In this document: piece by piece, positions 1 through 6,718 of the stretch
Layout of the letters: the number at the start of each line of letters is the position of its first letter
Position numbering within the stretch: the first letter of the stretch is position 1
DNA from: Nocardioides litoris
GTDB taxonomy: Bacteria > Actinomycetota > Actinomycetes > Propionibacteriales > Nocardioidaceae
Length of the DNA stretch: 32,117 bases
Direction: 5' to 3'
Assembly (NCBI RefSeq): GCF_006346315.1
Contig: NZ_VDMR01000011.1
Span: forward strand, 1-32,117
The notes under the pieces: model-generated
The model's input: only the letters and a program-made list of their open reading frames with translations
The model's database searches: none
Told to the model about the DNA's origin: nothing
Made by a program: the position numbers and the translations under genes

Positions 1-283
1 CGGACAAGTCCAGCTCCAGGACAACGCCACCACCGCGCGTCAGTCTCGAGATGAGTCACACCACCGGTCACCGACCCACAACCCCACCACCACCAGGGCT
101 GCAAGGAAACACTCACAGTCTCGAGACAGGCGCCAGGGCGCCTTCCTCGACCACCGTGGGGCCCGGCTCGACCGACGGTGGTCGAGGAAGGACGGAGTCC
201 TGTCTCGAGACCACGCACGTCAGGTGGTCTCGAGACAGGCGCCAGGGCGCCTTCCTCGACCACCGTGGGGCACGGTCGGGACG
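1..283. repeat. Gene-free region with three palindromic repeat copies
   Basis: I see no gene here; the open frames are low-complexity shadows. Three copies of one imperfect palindrome lie at 119-162, 176-212 and 224-270. Outer arms read GGTGGTCGAGGAA on one side and TCTCGAGACC on the other. Inner stems differ: AGGCGCC/GGCGCCT in copies 1 and 3, AGGAC/GTCCT in copy 2, so pairing is kept although the sequence changes. Copies 1 and 3 are in the same orientation and copy 2 is inverted between them. The cluster begins about 14 nt 3' of the sigma-factor stop codon, so it may end that transcript. The same family recurs at 21408, 24527 and 31796 onward. Confidence 0.85.
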
Positions 284-877
284 TCAGTCGCCGCCGCGCA
301 GGAGGGGGCGGGCGAGCTTGCGGCCGTGGTGGATCTGGGCCTTGATCGTGCCGAGCGGCACGCCGACCTGCTCGGCGATCTCGTCGTAGGCCATGCCGTA
401 GACGTCACGGAGCAGCAGCGGCTCGACGTACTGCGGGTGGTCCTGCTCGATCGTCTCCATCGCCTCGAGCAGGTCGAGGCGGGTGCCGGCGATCACGCTG
501 GTGGTGCGGGGGTCAGGCCTCTCGCTGAGCGGGTTGTGCTCGGTGGGGTCGTAGAGGGTGGCCTGCTTCATCCGGCGGTACGTCGACCGCGCGCTGTTGA
601 CCGCGACCACGTGGGTCCAGGTGGTGAACCGCCCGCGGCCGCCCCACGAGCCGATCTTGGTGGCGATGTTGATCAGCGCCTCCTGGCAGGCGTCCTCGGC
701 GTCGGGGGTGTAGGGCAGGACGCCGCGGCAGACGTTGAGGGTGCGCGGCCGGATGGCGGCGAGCACCTCCTCGAGCGCCTCCCGGTCGCCGCCCTGGGCC
801 CGCCGCGCCAGGGCGTCGACCTCGTCGGGGGTTGGCTCGCCGGACCAGGACTGCGCCGAGGACTGCGTGGAGGACAT
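284..877 (-). CDS. ECF-type RNA polymerase sigma factor
   Basis: 197 aa. Directs RNA polymerase to a specific promoter set. Region 2 is seen around DAEDACQEALINIATKIGSW followed by GRFTTWTHVVAVNSARSTYRR. Region 4 is seen at the C-terminus (EPLLLRDVYGMAYDEIAEQVG, then VPLGTIKAQIHHGRKL, the helix-turn-helix). No extra C-terminal domain and no adjacent anti-sigma gene. The ATG at 877 is chosen because GGGAAGGGTGG lies just upstream; an in-frame extension to 919 is possible but lacks a ribosome site. It is divergent from the Ser/Thr kinase gene with only 55 bp between starts. The AT-rich patch at 921-927 could give -10 elements on both strands (TACTAT for the kinase, CATAGT for sigma). The acidic DAED motif that contacts core polymerase in ECF factors is intact. 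Family call is firm; the regulon is unknown. Confidence 0.9.
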   Translation of the reverse strand: MSSTQSSAQSWSGEPTPDEVDALARRAQGGDREALEEVLAAIRPRTLNVCRGVLPYTPDAEDACQEALINIATKIGSWGGRGRFTTWTHVVAVNSARSTYRRMKQATLYDPTEHNPLSERPDPRTTSVIAGTRLDLLEAMETIEQDHPQYVEPLLLRDVYGMAYDEIAEQVGVPLGTIKAQIHHGRKLARPLLRGGD

Positions 878-920
878 GACGCCCACCCTTCCCGTACCGG
901 TGGTGGCTACTCGCGGCACC

Positions 921-926
921 TACTAT
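921..926 (+). promoter_or_regulatory. -10 element of the kinase gene, leaderless geometry
   Basis: TACTAT, then six bases, then the GTG start at 933. A transcript would begin at or next to the start codon. There is no Shine-Dalgarno in front of 933. On the opposite strand the overlapping CATAGT (922-927) could serve the divergent sigma gene. Confidence 0.6.
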
Positions 927-932
927 GCACCG

Positions 933-2489
933 GTGTCCGACACCCCCACCCCGTCGAGCGGACCGAGCCACATCGGCCGGTACGCCGTGCGGCGCCGCAT
1001 CGGCAGCGGCGGCTTCGCCACGGTGTGGCTGGGGTACGACGAGCAGCTCGACGCCCCCGTGGCCATCAAGGTGCTGGCCGACAACTGGTCGGAGCAGCAC
1101 GAGGTGCGCTCGCGCTTCGTCGAGGAGGGGCGCTACCTGCGGCGGGTCGAGTCGCCCCACGTCGTCCCCGTCTACGACGCCGGCTCGCTCGACGACGGGC
1201 GGCCCTACCTCGTCATGGCCTACGCCGACCAGGGCACCCTGACCGACCGCATCAACGCCGGCGGGGTCTCCGTGCCGGAGGCGCTGGAGGTGGTGGCGCA
1301 GGTCGGCACCGGCCTGCAGGCGCTGCACGACCGCGGCGTGCTGCACCGCGACGTCAAGCCCGCCAACGTCCTGTTCCGCACCGTCGACCCGGCCGCCGGG
1401 CCCGCCGGCGTCCGCGCGATGGTCGGCGACCTCGGGCTCGGCAAGGCGCTCGACGTCTCCTCCCGGCTGACCATGATCGCCGGCACGCCCGCCTACGTCG
1501 CGCCCGAGCAGGCGCAGGGGGAGAAGCCCGACGCCTGCGCCGACCAGTTCTCCCTCGGCGTCCTGACCTACCAGCTCCTGCTCGGCCGGCTGCCCTGGCA
1601 GCACGCGTCGCTGGCCGCCGCCGCGACGCCGACCGAGCCCGCGCCGATGTCGTCGGCCGACCTGCCGGTGCCGGACGCGGTCGAGGCCGTCGTGCGCCGG
1701 GTGCTGGCGCACACCCCGGCCGACCGGTGGCCGTCGGTGACGGCGTACGTCGAGGCGCTCGGCGCCGCCGTCGAGGGCTGGCAGGACGGTGCGGCCCCCC
1801 TGGGCACCCGGGCCCTCCCGGTCGACCCCCACCTGACGCAGCCCGGCGCCCGGCCCTCGCCCGCCGCCGCGGCCGGTCCGACCCCGCCCACCCGTCCGGC
1901 CCCGCCCGCGGGGCCCGACGCGGGCTCCCACCCCGGACCTCGGCGCCGCCGGGCCGCGGTGGCCGCGCTCGCGGTGGCCGGTCTCCTGGCCGGCGGCCTC
2001 GGCGGGTACGCCGCCCACCGGGCGCTCACCTCGGAGCCGACGCCGTCGGCCGAGGTCGAGGTCATGGACGTCGACGGCACGCTGTCGGTCGTCGTCCCGC
2101 GGGCGTGGGACGCCGCCGTCGGCCGCGACGGGTGGCAGCCCGCCAACGCCGGGGACGGCCAGCGCTCGCCGGCGGTCAGCGCCGGCACCGAGCCGGACTG
2201 GGCCGGCGACCAGCGGGCGCACGGGGTGTTCCTCGGCCTGCTGCCGGGCGAGGACCTGCCGCCGGCGCTGCCGCGGCACCCCGAGTGCGGCGGGGGCGGC
2301 ACCGACGACCGCGACGAGACCGACGGCGACCCGTCGTTGACCGCGGTGTTCACCGACTGCCCCGGCGGGGTCACGGTGGAGCGGCTGGTGCAGGTCACCG
2401 GCGCGCAGCTGCTGTGGGTGCAGGTGCGCAGCGCCGACCGGGCCACCGCCAACCGGGTGCTCGACTCGGTCGACGTCTACGGGCTCTGA
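933..2489 (+). CDS. Membrane Ser/Thr protein kinase with extracellular domain
   Basis: 518 aa, PknB-like layout. Kinase domain about 16-270: glycine loop IGSGGFATVW (23-32), ATP lysine in VAIK (K46), catalytic loop HRDVKPAN (D140), DLG in place of DFG (D166), and APEQAQG. A Pro/Ala-rich linker follows, then a basic stop-transfer stretch and one membrane helix at about 342-364, and an outside domain of about 150 residues with two cysteines (PEC and TDC) that could form a disulfide. No PASTA repeats, so it is not a peptidoglycan-sensing PknB. The GTG at 933 is chosen for the TACTAT box 12 bases upstream; longer in-frame starts would run into the sigma gene's promoter. Its 3' end overlaps the convergent gene by 13 bp. 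Likely partner of the divergent sigma factor by position only. Confidence 0.92.
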   Translation: MSDTPTPSSGPSHIGRYAVRRRIGSGGFATVWLGYDEQLDAPVAIKVLADNWSEQHEVRSRFVEEGRYLRRVESPHVVPVYDAGSLDDGRPYLVMAYADQGTLTDRINAGGVSVPEALEVVAQVGTGLQALHDRGVLHRDVKPANVLFRTVDPAAGPAGVRAMVGDLGLGKALDVSSRLTMIAGTPAYVAPEQAQGEKPDACADQFSLGVLTYQLLLGRLPWQHASLAAAATPTEPAPMSSADLPVPDAVEAVVRRVLAHTPADRWPSVTAYVEALGAAVEGWQDGAAPLGTRALPVDPHLTQPGARPSPAAAAGPTPPTRPAPPAGPDAGSHPGPRRRRAAVAALAVAGLLAGGLGGYAAHRALTSEPTPSAEVEVMDVDGTLSVVVPRAWDAAVGRDGWQPANAGDGQRSPAVSAGTEPDWAGDQRAHGVFLGLLPGEDLPPALPRHPECGGGGTDDRDETDGDPSLTAVFTDCPGGVTVERLVQVTGAQLLWVQVRSADRATANRVLDSVDVYGL

Positions 2490-3211
2490 GTCGCGCTGCC
2501 GGGTCCCTCGCTGGGCGCCTCGGTCAGGTCGGCCGGGTCCTCGACGGTGATCTTGCGGGCCGCGGTGATCCGGCTCAGCAGGTCCTGGAGGCCCTGCTCG
2601 TCCTCCACGCGCCCGGACCCGGCCACGGTGAACGCGGCCCGTCCGTCGGGCCCGGGGTAGAAGCGCTCGAGGCCGACCCGGCGGAACCCGCCGAGGTCGA
2701 TGTAGGAGGAGTCGAACCCGTCGTCGGTCGGCAGGTAGGTGGTCTCGACGTCGGACATGTTGCCCTGGGCCTGCGCCGAGTCGAGCGCGGCGGCCCGGCT
2801 GCGGACGGCGTCGGCGACGTCGAGGCCGGACGCGCCGACGTACTGGACGCGCAGGGAGTAGCTGTTGTCGCTGTTGCCCGGGACGGTGTAGACCCAGCGG
2901 TCCAGCCCGTTGAAGGACCGGTCCCAGCCCTGCGGCACCGGCACCCGGACCACCGTCGACGGCCCGCCGTCGGGGTCGGGGACCGCCAGCTGCTCGTCGC
3001 GCAGCGCGATGCCGGTCGCCAGCGCCGGGTCGTCGGGGTCGGGCTGGACGACCTTGACCGGCAGGCTGGGGTCGGCCGGGAGCGGCGCCGGCGCGACCGA
3101 GGTCGGGGCGGGGGCGGCCTCGTCGTCACCGGTCGTGGCGGCCAGGGCCCACCCGCCGCCGAGGCCCACGACCAGCGCCAGCGCGACGCCGCCGATGACC
3201 CTCCCGTCCAC
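2477..3211 (-). CDS. Secreted or N-terminally anchored protein of unknown function
   Basis: 244 aa. A short basic N-terminus and a hydrophobic stretch at about 6-25 (VIGGVALALVVGLGGGWALA) form a signal anchor or signal peptide. There is no lipobox cysteine. A Pro/Ala-rich linker (about 32-55) leads to a domain of about 180 residues. That domain starts with VPVPQGWDRS and ends with a strand-helix pattern (AAFTVAGS, then EDEQGLQDLLSRI). The kinase outside domain has the same layout: VVVPRAWDAA, then LLWVQVRS and ATANRVLDSV. I infer a shared PsbP/Mog1- or LpqN-like fold; this is pattern matching by eye. GTG at 3211 is chosen: TAGGGT (minus strand, 3219-3224) ends 7 bases before it. Its promoter is divergent from that of the amidohydrolase gene. 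Confidence 0.78.
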   Translation of the reverse strand: MDGRVIGGVALALVVGLGGGWALAATTGDDEAAPAPTSVAPAPLPADPSLPVKVVQPDPDDPALATGIALRDEQLAVPDPDGGPSTVVRVPVPQGWDRSFNGLDRWVYTVPGNSDNSYSLRVQYVGASGLDVADAVRSRAAALDSAQAQGNMSDVETTYLPTDDGFDSSYIDLGGFRRVGLERFYPGPDGRAAFTVAGSGRVEDEQGLQDLLSRITAARKITVEDPADLTEAPSEGPGSATQSP

Positions 3212-3262
3212 AGCGGCGACCCTACGACAGCCGCGCCGCAGCGGCGGCTACGGTTCGGGCTC
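3212..3262. promoter_or_regulatory. 51-bp divergent promoter region, both genes apparently leaderless
   Basis: Minus strand TAGGGT at 3219-3224 serves the GTG at 3211. Plus strand TACGGT at 3249-3254 serves the GTG at 3263. Neither start has a Shine-Dalgarno. The two -10 boxes are 24 bp apart, so any -35 contacts of the two promoters must overlap. Confidence 0.5.
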
Positions 3263-4777
3263 GTGGCTGACCTGCTGCTGCGCGAGGTCCGGGTGGTGCC
3301 GCTCGCGGGTGGGACCCGTGCCGGCGACCCGGTCGACGTGCTCGTGACCGATGGCGTCGTGACGGCGCTCGCCCCCGACGTACGCCGCCCCGACGGGGTC
3401 GAGGAGGTCGCCGGCGGCGGCCGGTGGCTGGTGCCCGGGCTGTGGGACCAGCACGTGCACCTCGGCCAGTGGACGCTGGCCCGCGCCCGCGTCGACACCG
3501 CCGCGGTGGCGACGCCGGAGGAGGCCTGCGCGCTCGTGGCCGACCTGGTCTCGGCCGAGCCCGGCCGCCCGGTCATCGGGTGGGGCCACCGGCCCGGCGC
3601 CTGGACCCGCGACCCCACGGTCGCCGAGCTCGACGCCGTCTCCGGCGTGACGCCCGTCGTCCTCATCGCCGGCGACGCCCACCACGCCTGGCTCAACAGC
3701 GCCGCCCTGGCCGCCCTCGGGCTCGGGGCGCGCGAGGAGGTCGTGCGCGAGAACGAGTGGTTCGACGCCTACGAGCGCCTCTCCGCGCTCACCGGCGAGG
3801 ACGGCGCCGTCGGCCCGGCCGCCTACCGCGCCACCCTCGACGACGCGGCCTCGCGCGGCGTGGTCGGGCTGGTCGACCTCGAGTTCTCCGACGGCATCGA
3901 CGCCTGGGTCGAGCGGTGGCACGCCGGCGCCGCCCTGCTGCGGGTGCGGCACGGCGCCTACGCACCCTCGCTGGAGGACGTCGTCGGCCGCGGCCTGCGC
4001 ACCGGCGCGCCGCTGGTGCCCGGGGACGACCGGCTCGTCATGGGCCCGCTGAAGATCATCAGCGACGGGTCGCTCAACACCCGCACCGCCTGGTGCTGCG
4101 AGCCGTACGCCGACGGCGACCGCCTCGACCACCCGCGCGGCGCCGCCAACCTGCCCGCCCACGAGCTCCAGGCCCTGCTGGCCCGCGCCCACATGAGCGG
4201 GCTGCACGTCGCCACCCACGCCATCGGCGACGCGGCCGTCACCGCCGCCCTCGACGCCTACGCCGCCACCGGGGCGCTGGGGTCGGTCGAGCACGCCCAG
4301 CTCGTCGCCCGCGACGACGTGCCGCGGCTGGCCGCGCTGGGCCTGCGGGCCTCGGTCCAGCCGTCGCACCTGCTCGACGACCGGGACCTCACCGAGCTGA
4401 TCTGGCCGGGGCGGGGCGACCGGTCGTTCGCGTTCCGGTGGATGCTCGACGCCGGCGTGCGGCTGGTCCTCGGCTCCGACGCCCCGGTCTCGCCGCTCGA
4501 CCCCTGGCTGTCGATGGCCGCCGCCGTCCACCGCGGCGTCCTCGACGACGAGCGCGACGCCTGGCACCCCGAGCAGGCCCTGACCGCGCAGGAGGCGCTG
4601 GCCGCGTCCGTCGACGAGCAGCCCACCGTCGCGGTCGGGTCCGTCGGCGACCTCGCGCTGCTCGACCACGACCCGCTCGCCCCGGCCGGCTCCGCCCGCG
4701 AGGCCGCCGCCGCACTGTGTCGGACGACGGTCGCGCTGACCGTCGTCGGCGGGAGGGTCGTCCACCGGGCGCCCTGA
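3263..4777 (+). CDS. Amidohydrolase family 3 protein (YtcJ-like)
   Basis: 504 aa, normal for the amidohydrolase-3 family, metal-dependent hydrolases of C-N bonds; the substrate cannot be read from sequence. The HxH metal motif is DQHVHLG (H64, H66). Further family marks in order: GDAHHAWLNS, the KIISDGSL segment (K264, position of the bridging lysine), THAIGD, SVEHAQL, and LGSDAPVSPLDPW with the conserved aspartate near the C-terminus. The N- and C-terminal ends form the small beta domain typical of composite-site amidohydrolases (VLVTDGVV, VVGGRVV). No signal peptide, so cytoplasmic. GTG at 3263 fits the start of the domain and a TACGGT box. A much longer open frame upstream runs antisense through the kinase and sigma genes and is not real. 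Confidence 0.9.
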   Translation: MADLLLREVRVVPLAGGTRAGDPVDVLVTDGVVTALAPDVRRPDGVEEVAGGGRWLVPGLWDQHVHLGQWTLARARVDTAAVATPEEACALVADLVSAEPGRPVIGWGHRPGAWTRDPTVAELDAVSGVTPVVLIAGDAHHAWLNSAALAALGLGAREEVVRENEWFDAYERLSALTGEDGAVGPAAYRATLDDAASRGVVGLVDLEFSDGIDAWVERWHAGAALLRVRHGAYAPSLEDVVGRGLRTGAPLVPGDDRLVMGPLKIISDGSLNTRTAWCCEPYADGDRLDHPRGAANLPAHELQALLARAHMSGLHVATHAIGDAAVTAALDAYAATGALGSVEHAQLVARDDVPRLAALGLRASVQPSHLLDDRDLTELIWPGRGDRSFAFRWMLDAGVRLVLGSDAPVSPLDPWLSMAAAVHRGVLDDERDAWHPEQALTAQEALAASVDEQPTVAVGSVGDLALLDHDPLAPAGSAREAAAALCRTTVALTVVGGRVVHRAP

Positions 4778-4792
4778 CGGCATGCTCGCCCG

Positions 4793-5488
4793 GTGAAGCT
4801 GCTGCTGACGGCCGCCGGGGTGCGCAACGACGGGATCCGGCAGGCCCTGCTCGACCTGCTCGGCAAGCCCGTCGAGGAGGCTTCGGCGCTGGCCGTGCCG
4901 ACCGCGCAGTACGCCCACCCGTGGGTGGGCCCCGGCGAGAAGCCCTGGCGGTTCGTCAGCGGGGCGGAGGACGGCATGGTCGGCCTGGGCTGGCGCTCGG
5001 TCGGGCTGCTGGAGCTCACCGCGCTGCAGTCGCTGCCCCGGGAGGCCTGGGAGCCGGTCGTGCGCGGCGCCGACGTGCTCCTCGTCGCCGGCGGTGACGT
5101 GCTCTACCTGGCGCACTGGCTGCGCGAGTCCGGCGTCGCCGACCTGCTGCCCGAGCTCGCCGACACGGTGTGGGTCGGGCTCAGCGCCGGCAGCATGGTG
5201 CTCACGACGGAGGTCGGCTCGGACTTCGTGCAGTGGCGGCCGCCCTCCGGCGACGAGTCGGGACTGGGGCTCGTGGACTTCTCGATCTGCCCGCACCTCG
5301 CTCCCGACGGCGAGCCCGGCAACAGCCTGGCCGAGGCCGAGGACTGGGCCGCGCGGCTCTCGGGGCGTCCGGGGCGCTCGGCGACGGCGTACGCGATGGA
5401 CGACGACTGCGCGATCGTCGTCGACGGCGACCGCACCGAGGTGGTCGGGGGCGGCTGGTGGGTCGAGCTGCGGCCGGGCATGGCGTGA
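4793..5488 (+). CDS. Peptidase S51 family protein (PepE-like)
   Basis: 231 aa, usual length for S51 peptidases, cytoplasmic serine peptidases related to dipeptidase E and cyanophycinase. The nucleophile elbow is GLSAGSMV (S131). The upstream AGGD segment (VLLVAGGDVLYL) matches the family's conserved glycine loop, and a candidate catalytic histidine lies in ICPHLAPDG. In E. coli PepE cleaves Asp-X dipeptides; here the substrate is open. GTG at 4793 lies 15 bp after the amidohydrolase stop. CATGCT at 4781-4786 sits 12 bases before the start, so it could have its own leaderless promoter as well as read-through. Confidence 0.85.
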   Translation: MKLLLTAAGVRNDGIRQALLDLLGKPVEEASALAVPTAQYAHPWVGPGEKPWRFVSGAEDGMVGLGWRSVGLLELTALQSLPREAWEPVVRGADVLLVAGGDVLYLAHWLRESGVADLLPELADTVWVGLSAGSMVLTTEVGSDFVQWRPPSGDESGLGLVDFSICPHLAPDGEPGNSLAEAEDWAARLSGRPGRSATAYAMDDDCAIVVDGDRTEVVGGGWWVELRPGMA

Positions 5489-5516
5489 GCGCCCCCGGCG
5501 CTGCCATGGTGGCTCG

Positions 5517-6296
5517 ATGACGACGTACGAGGGGACCGACGAGCTCGAGGGCGCGCGGATCGTGAGGTCGAGCTTGAGGGGCGCGACCGTGCGGTTCTCC
5601 GACGTGAGCGGCGTGGTGATGCGCGGCGTCGACGTCGGTGGCCTCGACATCGACAGCAACGACCTGTTCTTCGGCACGCTCCTGGTCAACGGCGTCGACG
5701 TCGTGCCGCTGGTCGACGCCGAGCTCGACCGGCTCTTCCCGGGCCGCGAGCTGCAGAAGGCGCAGACGCCCGAGGGCCTGCGCGAGGGCTGGGTCGCCGT
5801 GCAGGCCGCCTGGGCCCAGACCGTCGAGACCACGCCGGCCGAGCTCCGCGACGCCCACGTCGAGGACGAGTGGTCGCTGGCACAGACGCTGCGCCACCTC
5901 GTGCTCGCCACCGACGCCTGGCTGCGGGGCGGCATCCTGCGGGTCGAGCAGCCGTTCCACGAGGTCGGGCTGCTCTTCACGGGCGCGGAGCGGATGGGCG
6001 TCGACACCTCGCCCTTCCGCGTCGACGAGCCCTCCTTCGCCGAGGTGCTGCAGGTGCGGGCCGAGCGGCAGCAGATGGTCACCGACTTCCTGGACGGTGC
6101 CACGCCCGAGCTGCTGGCCGAGGAGCGGGCCGACCCGTGGGGCGGCGACGGCTGGCGGCCCACCGTCGGTGACTGCGTGCGGGTGGTCCTCGAGGAGGAG
6201 TGGGCGCACCTGCGCTACGTACGCCGCGACCTGGCGCTGCTGGCCGACCGGTCCGACCGGTCCGACCGGTCCGACCGGTCCGACCGGCCGGCGTAG
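5517..6296 (+). CDS. DinB-like protein with pentapeptide-like N-terminus
   Basis: 259 aa. Residues about 10-50 show a short pentapeptide-repeat-like ladder (ARIVRSSLRGATVRFSDVSG), followed by a helical DinB/mycothiol-transferase-like domain. Candidate metal ligands are the histidines in WSLAQTLRHLVLATDAW and EEEWAHLRYVRR. DinB-fold proteins are metal-binding thiol-dependent enzymes, often using mycothiol in actinobacteria; no reaction can be assigned. The C-terminus is an odd RSD tripeptide repeat encoded by a 9-bp tandem repeat. ATG at 5517 is set by CATGGT at 5505-5510, six bases before the start. The stop is 1 nt from the stop of the convergent GNAT gene. Confidence 0.82.
   Translation: MTTYEGTDELEGARIVRSSLRGATVRFSDVSGVVMRGVDVGGLDIDSNDLFFGTLLVNGVDVVPLVDAELDRLFPGRELQKAQTPEGLREGWVAVQAAWAQTVETTPAELRDAHVEDEWSLAQTLRHLVLATDAWLRGGILRVEQPFHEVGLLFTGAERMGVDTSPFRVDEPSFAEVLQVRAERQQMVTDFLDGATPELLAEERADPWGGDGWRPTVGDCVRVVLEEEWAHLRYVRRDLALLADRSDRSDRSDRSDRPA
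6246..6287 (+). repeat. 9-bp tandem repeat inside the DinB-like gene
   Basis: GACCGGTCC occurs four times in a row followed by a partial fifth copy. It encodes (DRS)n at the extreme C-terminus. A 9-bp unit keeps the frame, so copy-number change would only lengthen or shorten the tail. Confidence 0.95.
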
Positions 6297-6297
6297 G

Positions 6298-6704
6298 TCA
6301 CGCTCCGAGGTCCTTGCGGAGCGGCAGCTCCGCCGGCTCACCGGGGAGCAGCAGCGAGCCTGCGTCGACGTACCCGAGGTGGCGGTGCAGGTGCTGCGCC
6401 TGCTCGGCCGCCGACGTCGAGGTCAGGACGAACCGCTGGGTGCGGTGGGCGTGCTCCCACGCCTCGACGAGGGCGCGGCCGGCGCCGCGTCCGCGGGCGG
6501 TGGGGAGCACCCACAGCAGGTGCATGAACGGCACCTCGTCCCTCAGCGCGCCCCAGCGCAGGAATCCCACGGGGGTGCCGTCGACCTCCGCCACGAGCAC
6601 GCGCCGCTGGTCGACCGCGGCCGCGATGCCCCCGGCGTCAGGTGCGGGTCGTGGGCGTCGAGGGGAGCCACGTCGCGGGCCTCGGCGGGGCGGACGGTGG
6701 GCAC
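6298..6704 (-). pseudogene. GNAT-family N-acetyltransferase, broken by a one-base frameshift
   Basis: The N-terminal part reads VPTVRPAEARDVAPLDAHDP in one frame. After the run of five C at 6629-6633 the reading continues in another frame as GGIAAAVDQRRVLVAEVDGT, VGFLRWG, then the acetyl-CoA loop LPTARGRGAGRALVEA and the final beta strands. Adding one base to the C run joins the two halves into a normal 135-aa GNAT protein. The GTG at 6704 has GACGAT ending six bases upstream. It is 15 nt downstream of the DUF222 gene stop on the same strand. Either a real inactivating deletion or a homopolymer sequencing error; sequence alone cannot tell. Confidence 0.8.
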
Positions 6705-6718
6705 CGGCCCATCGTCTC

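Noticed and set aside
224..3262. A very long plus-strand open frame running into the amidohydrolase gene
   Set aside because: The part before 3263 is antisense to the sigma factor, out of frame with the kinase, and low-complexity Arg/Gly/Ala. It is a product of high GC with few stop codons.
3248..6163. 971-residue minus-strand frame opposite the amidohydrolase, peptidase and DinB genes
   Set aside because: Composition is shadow-like and the opposite strand holds three genes with clear motifs.
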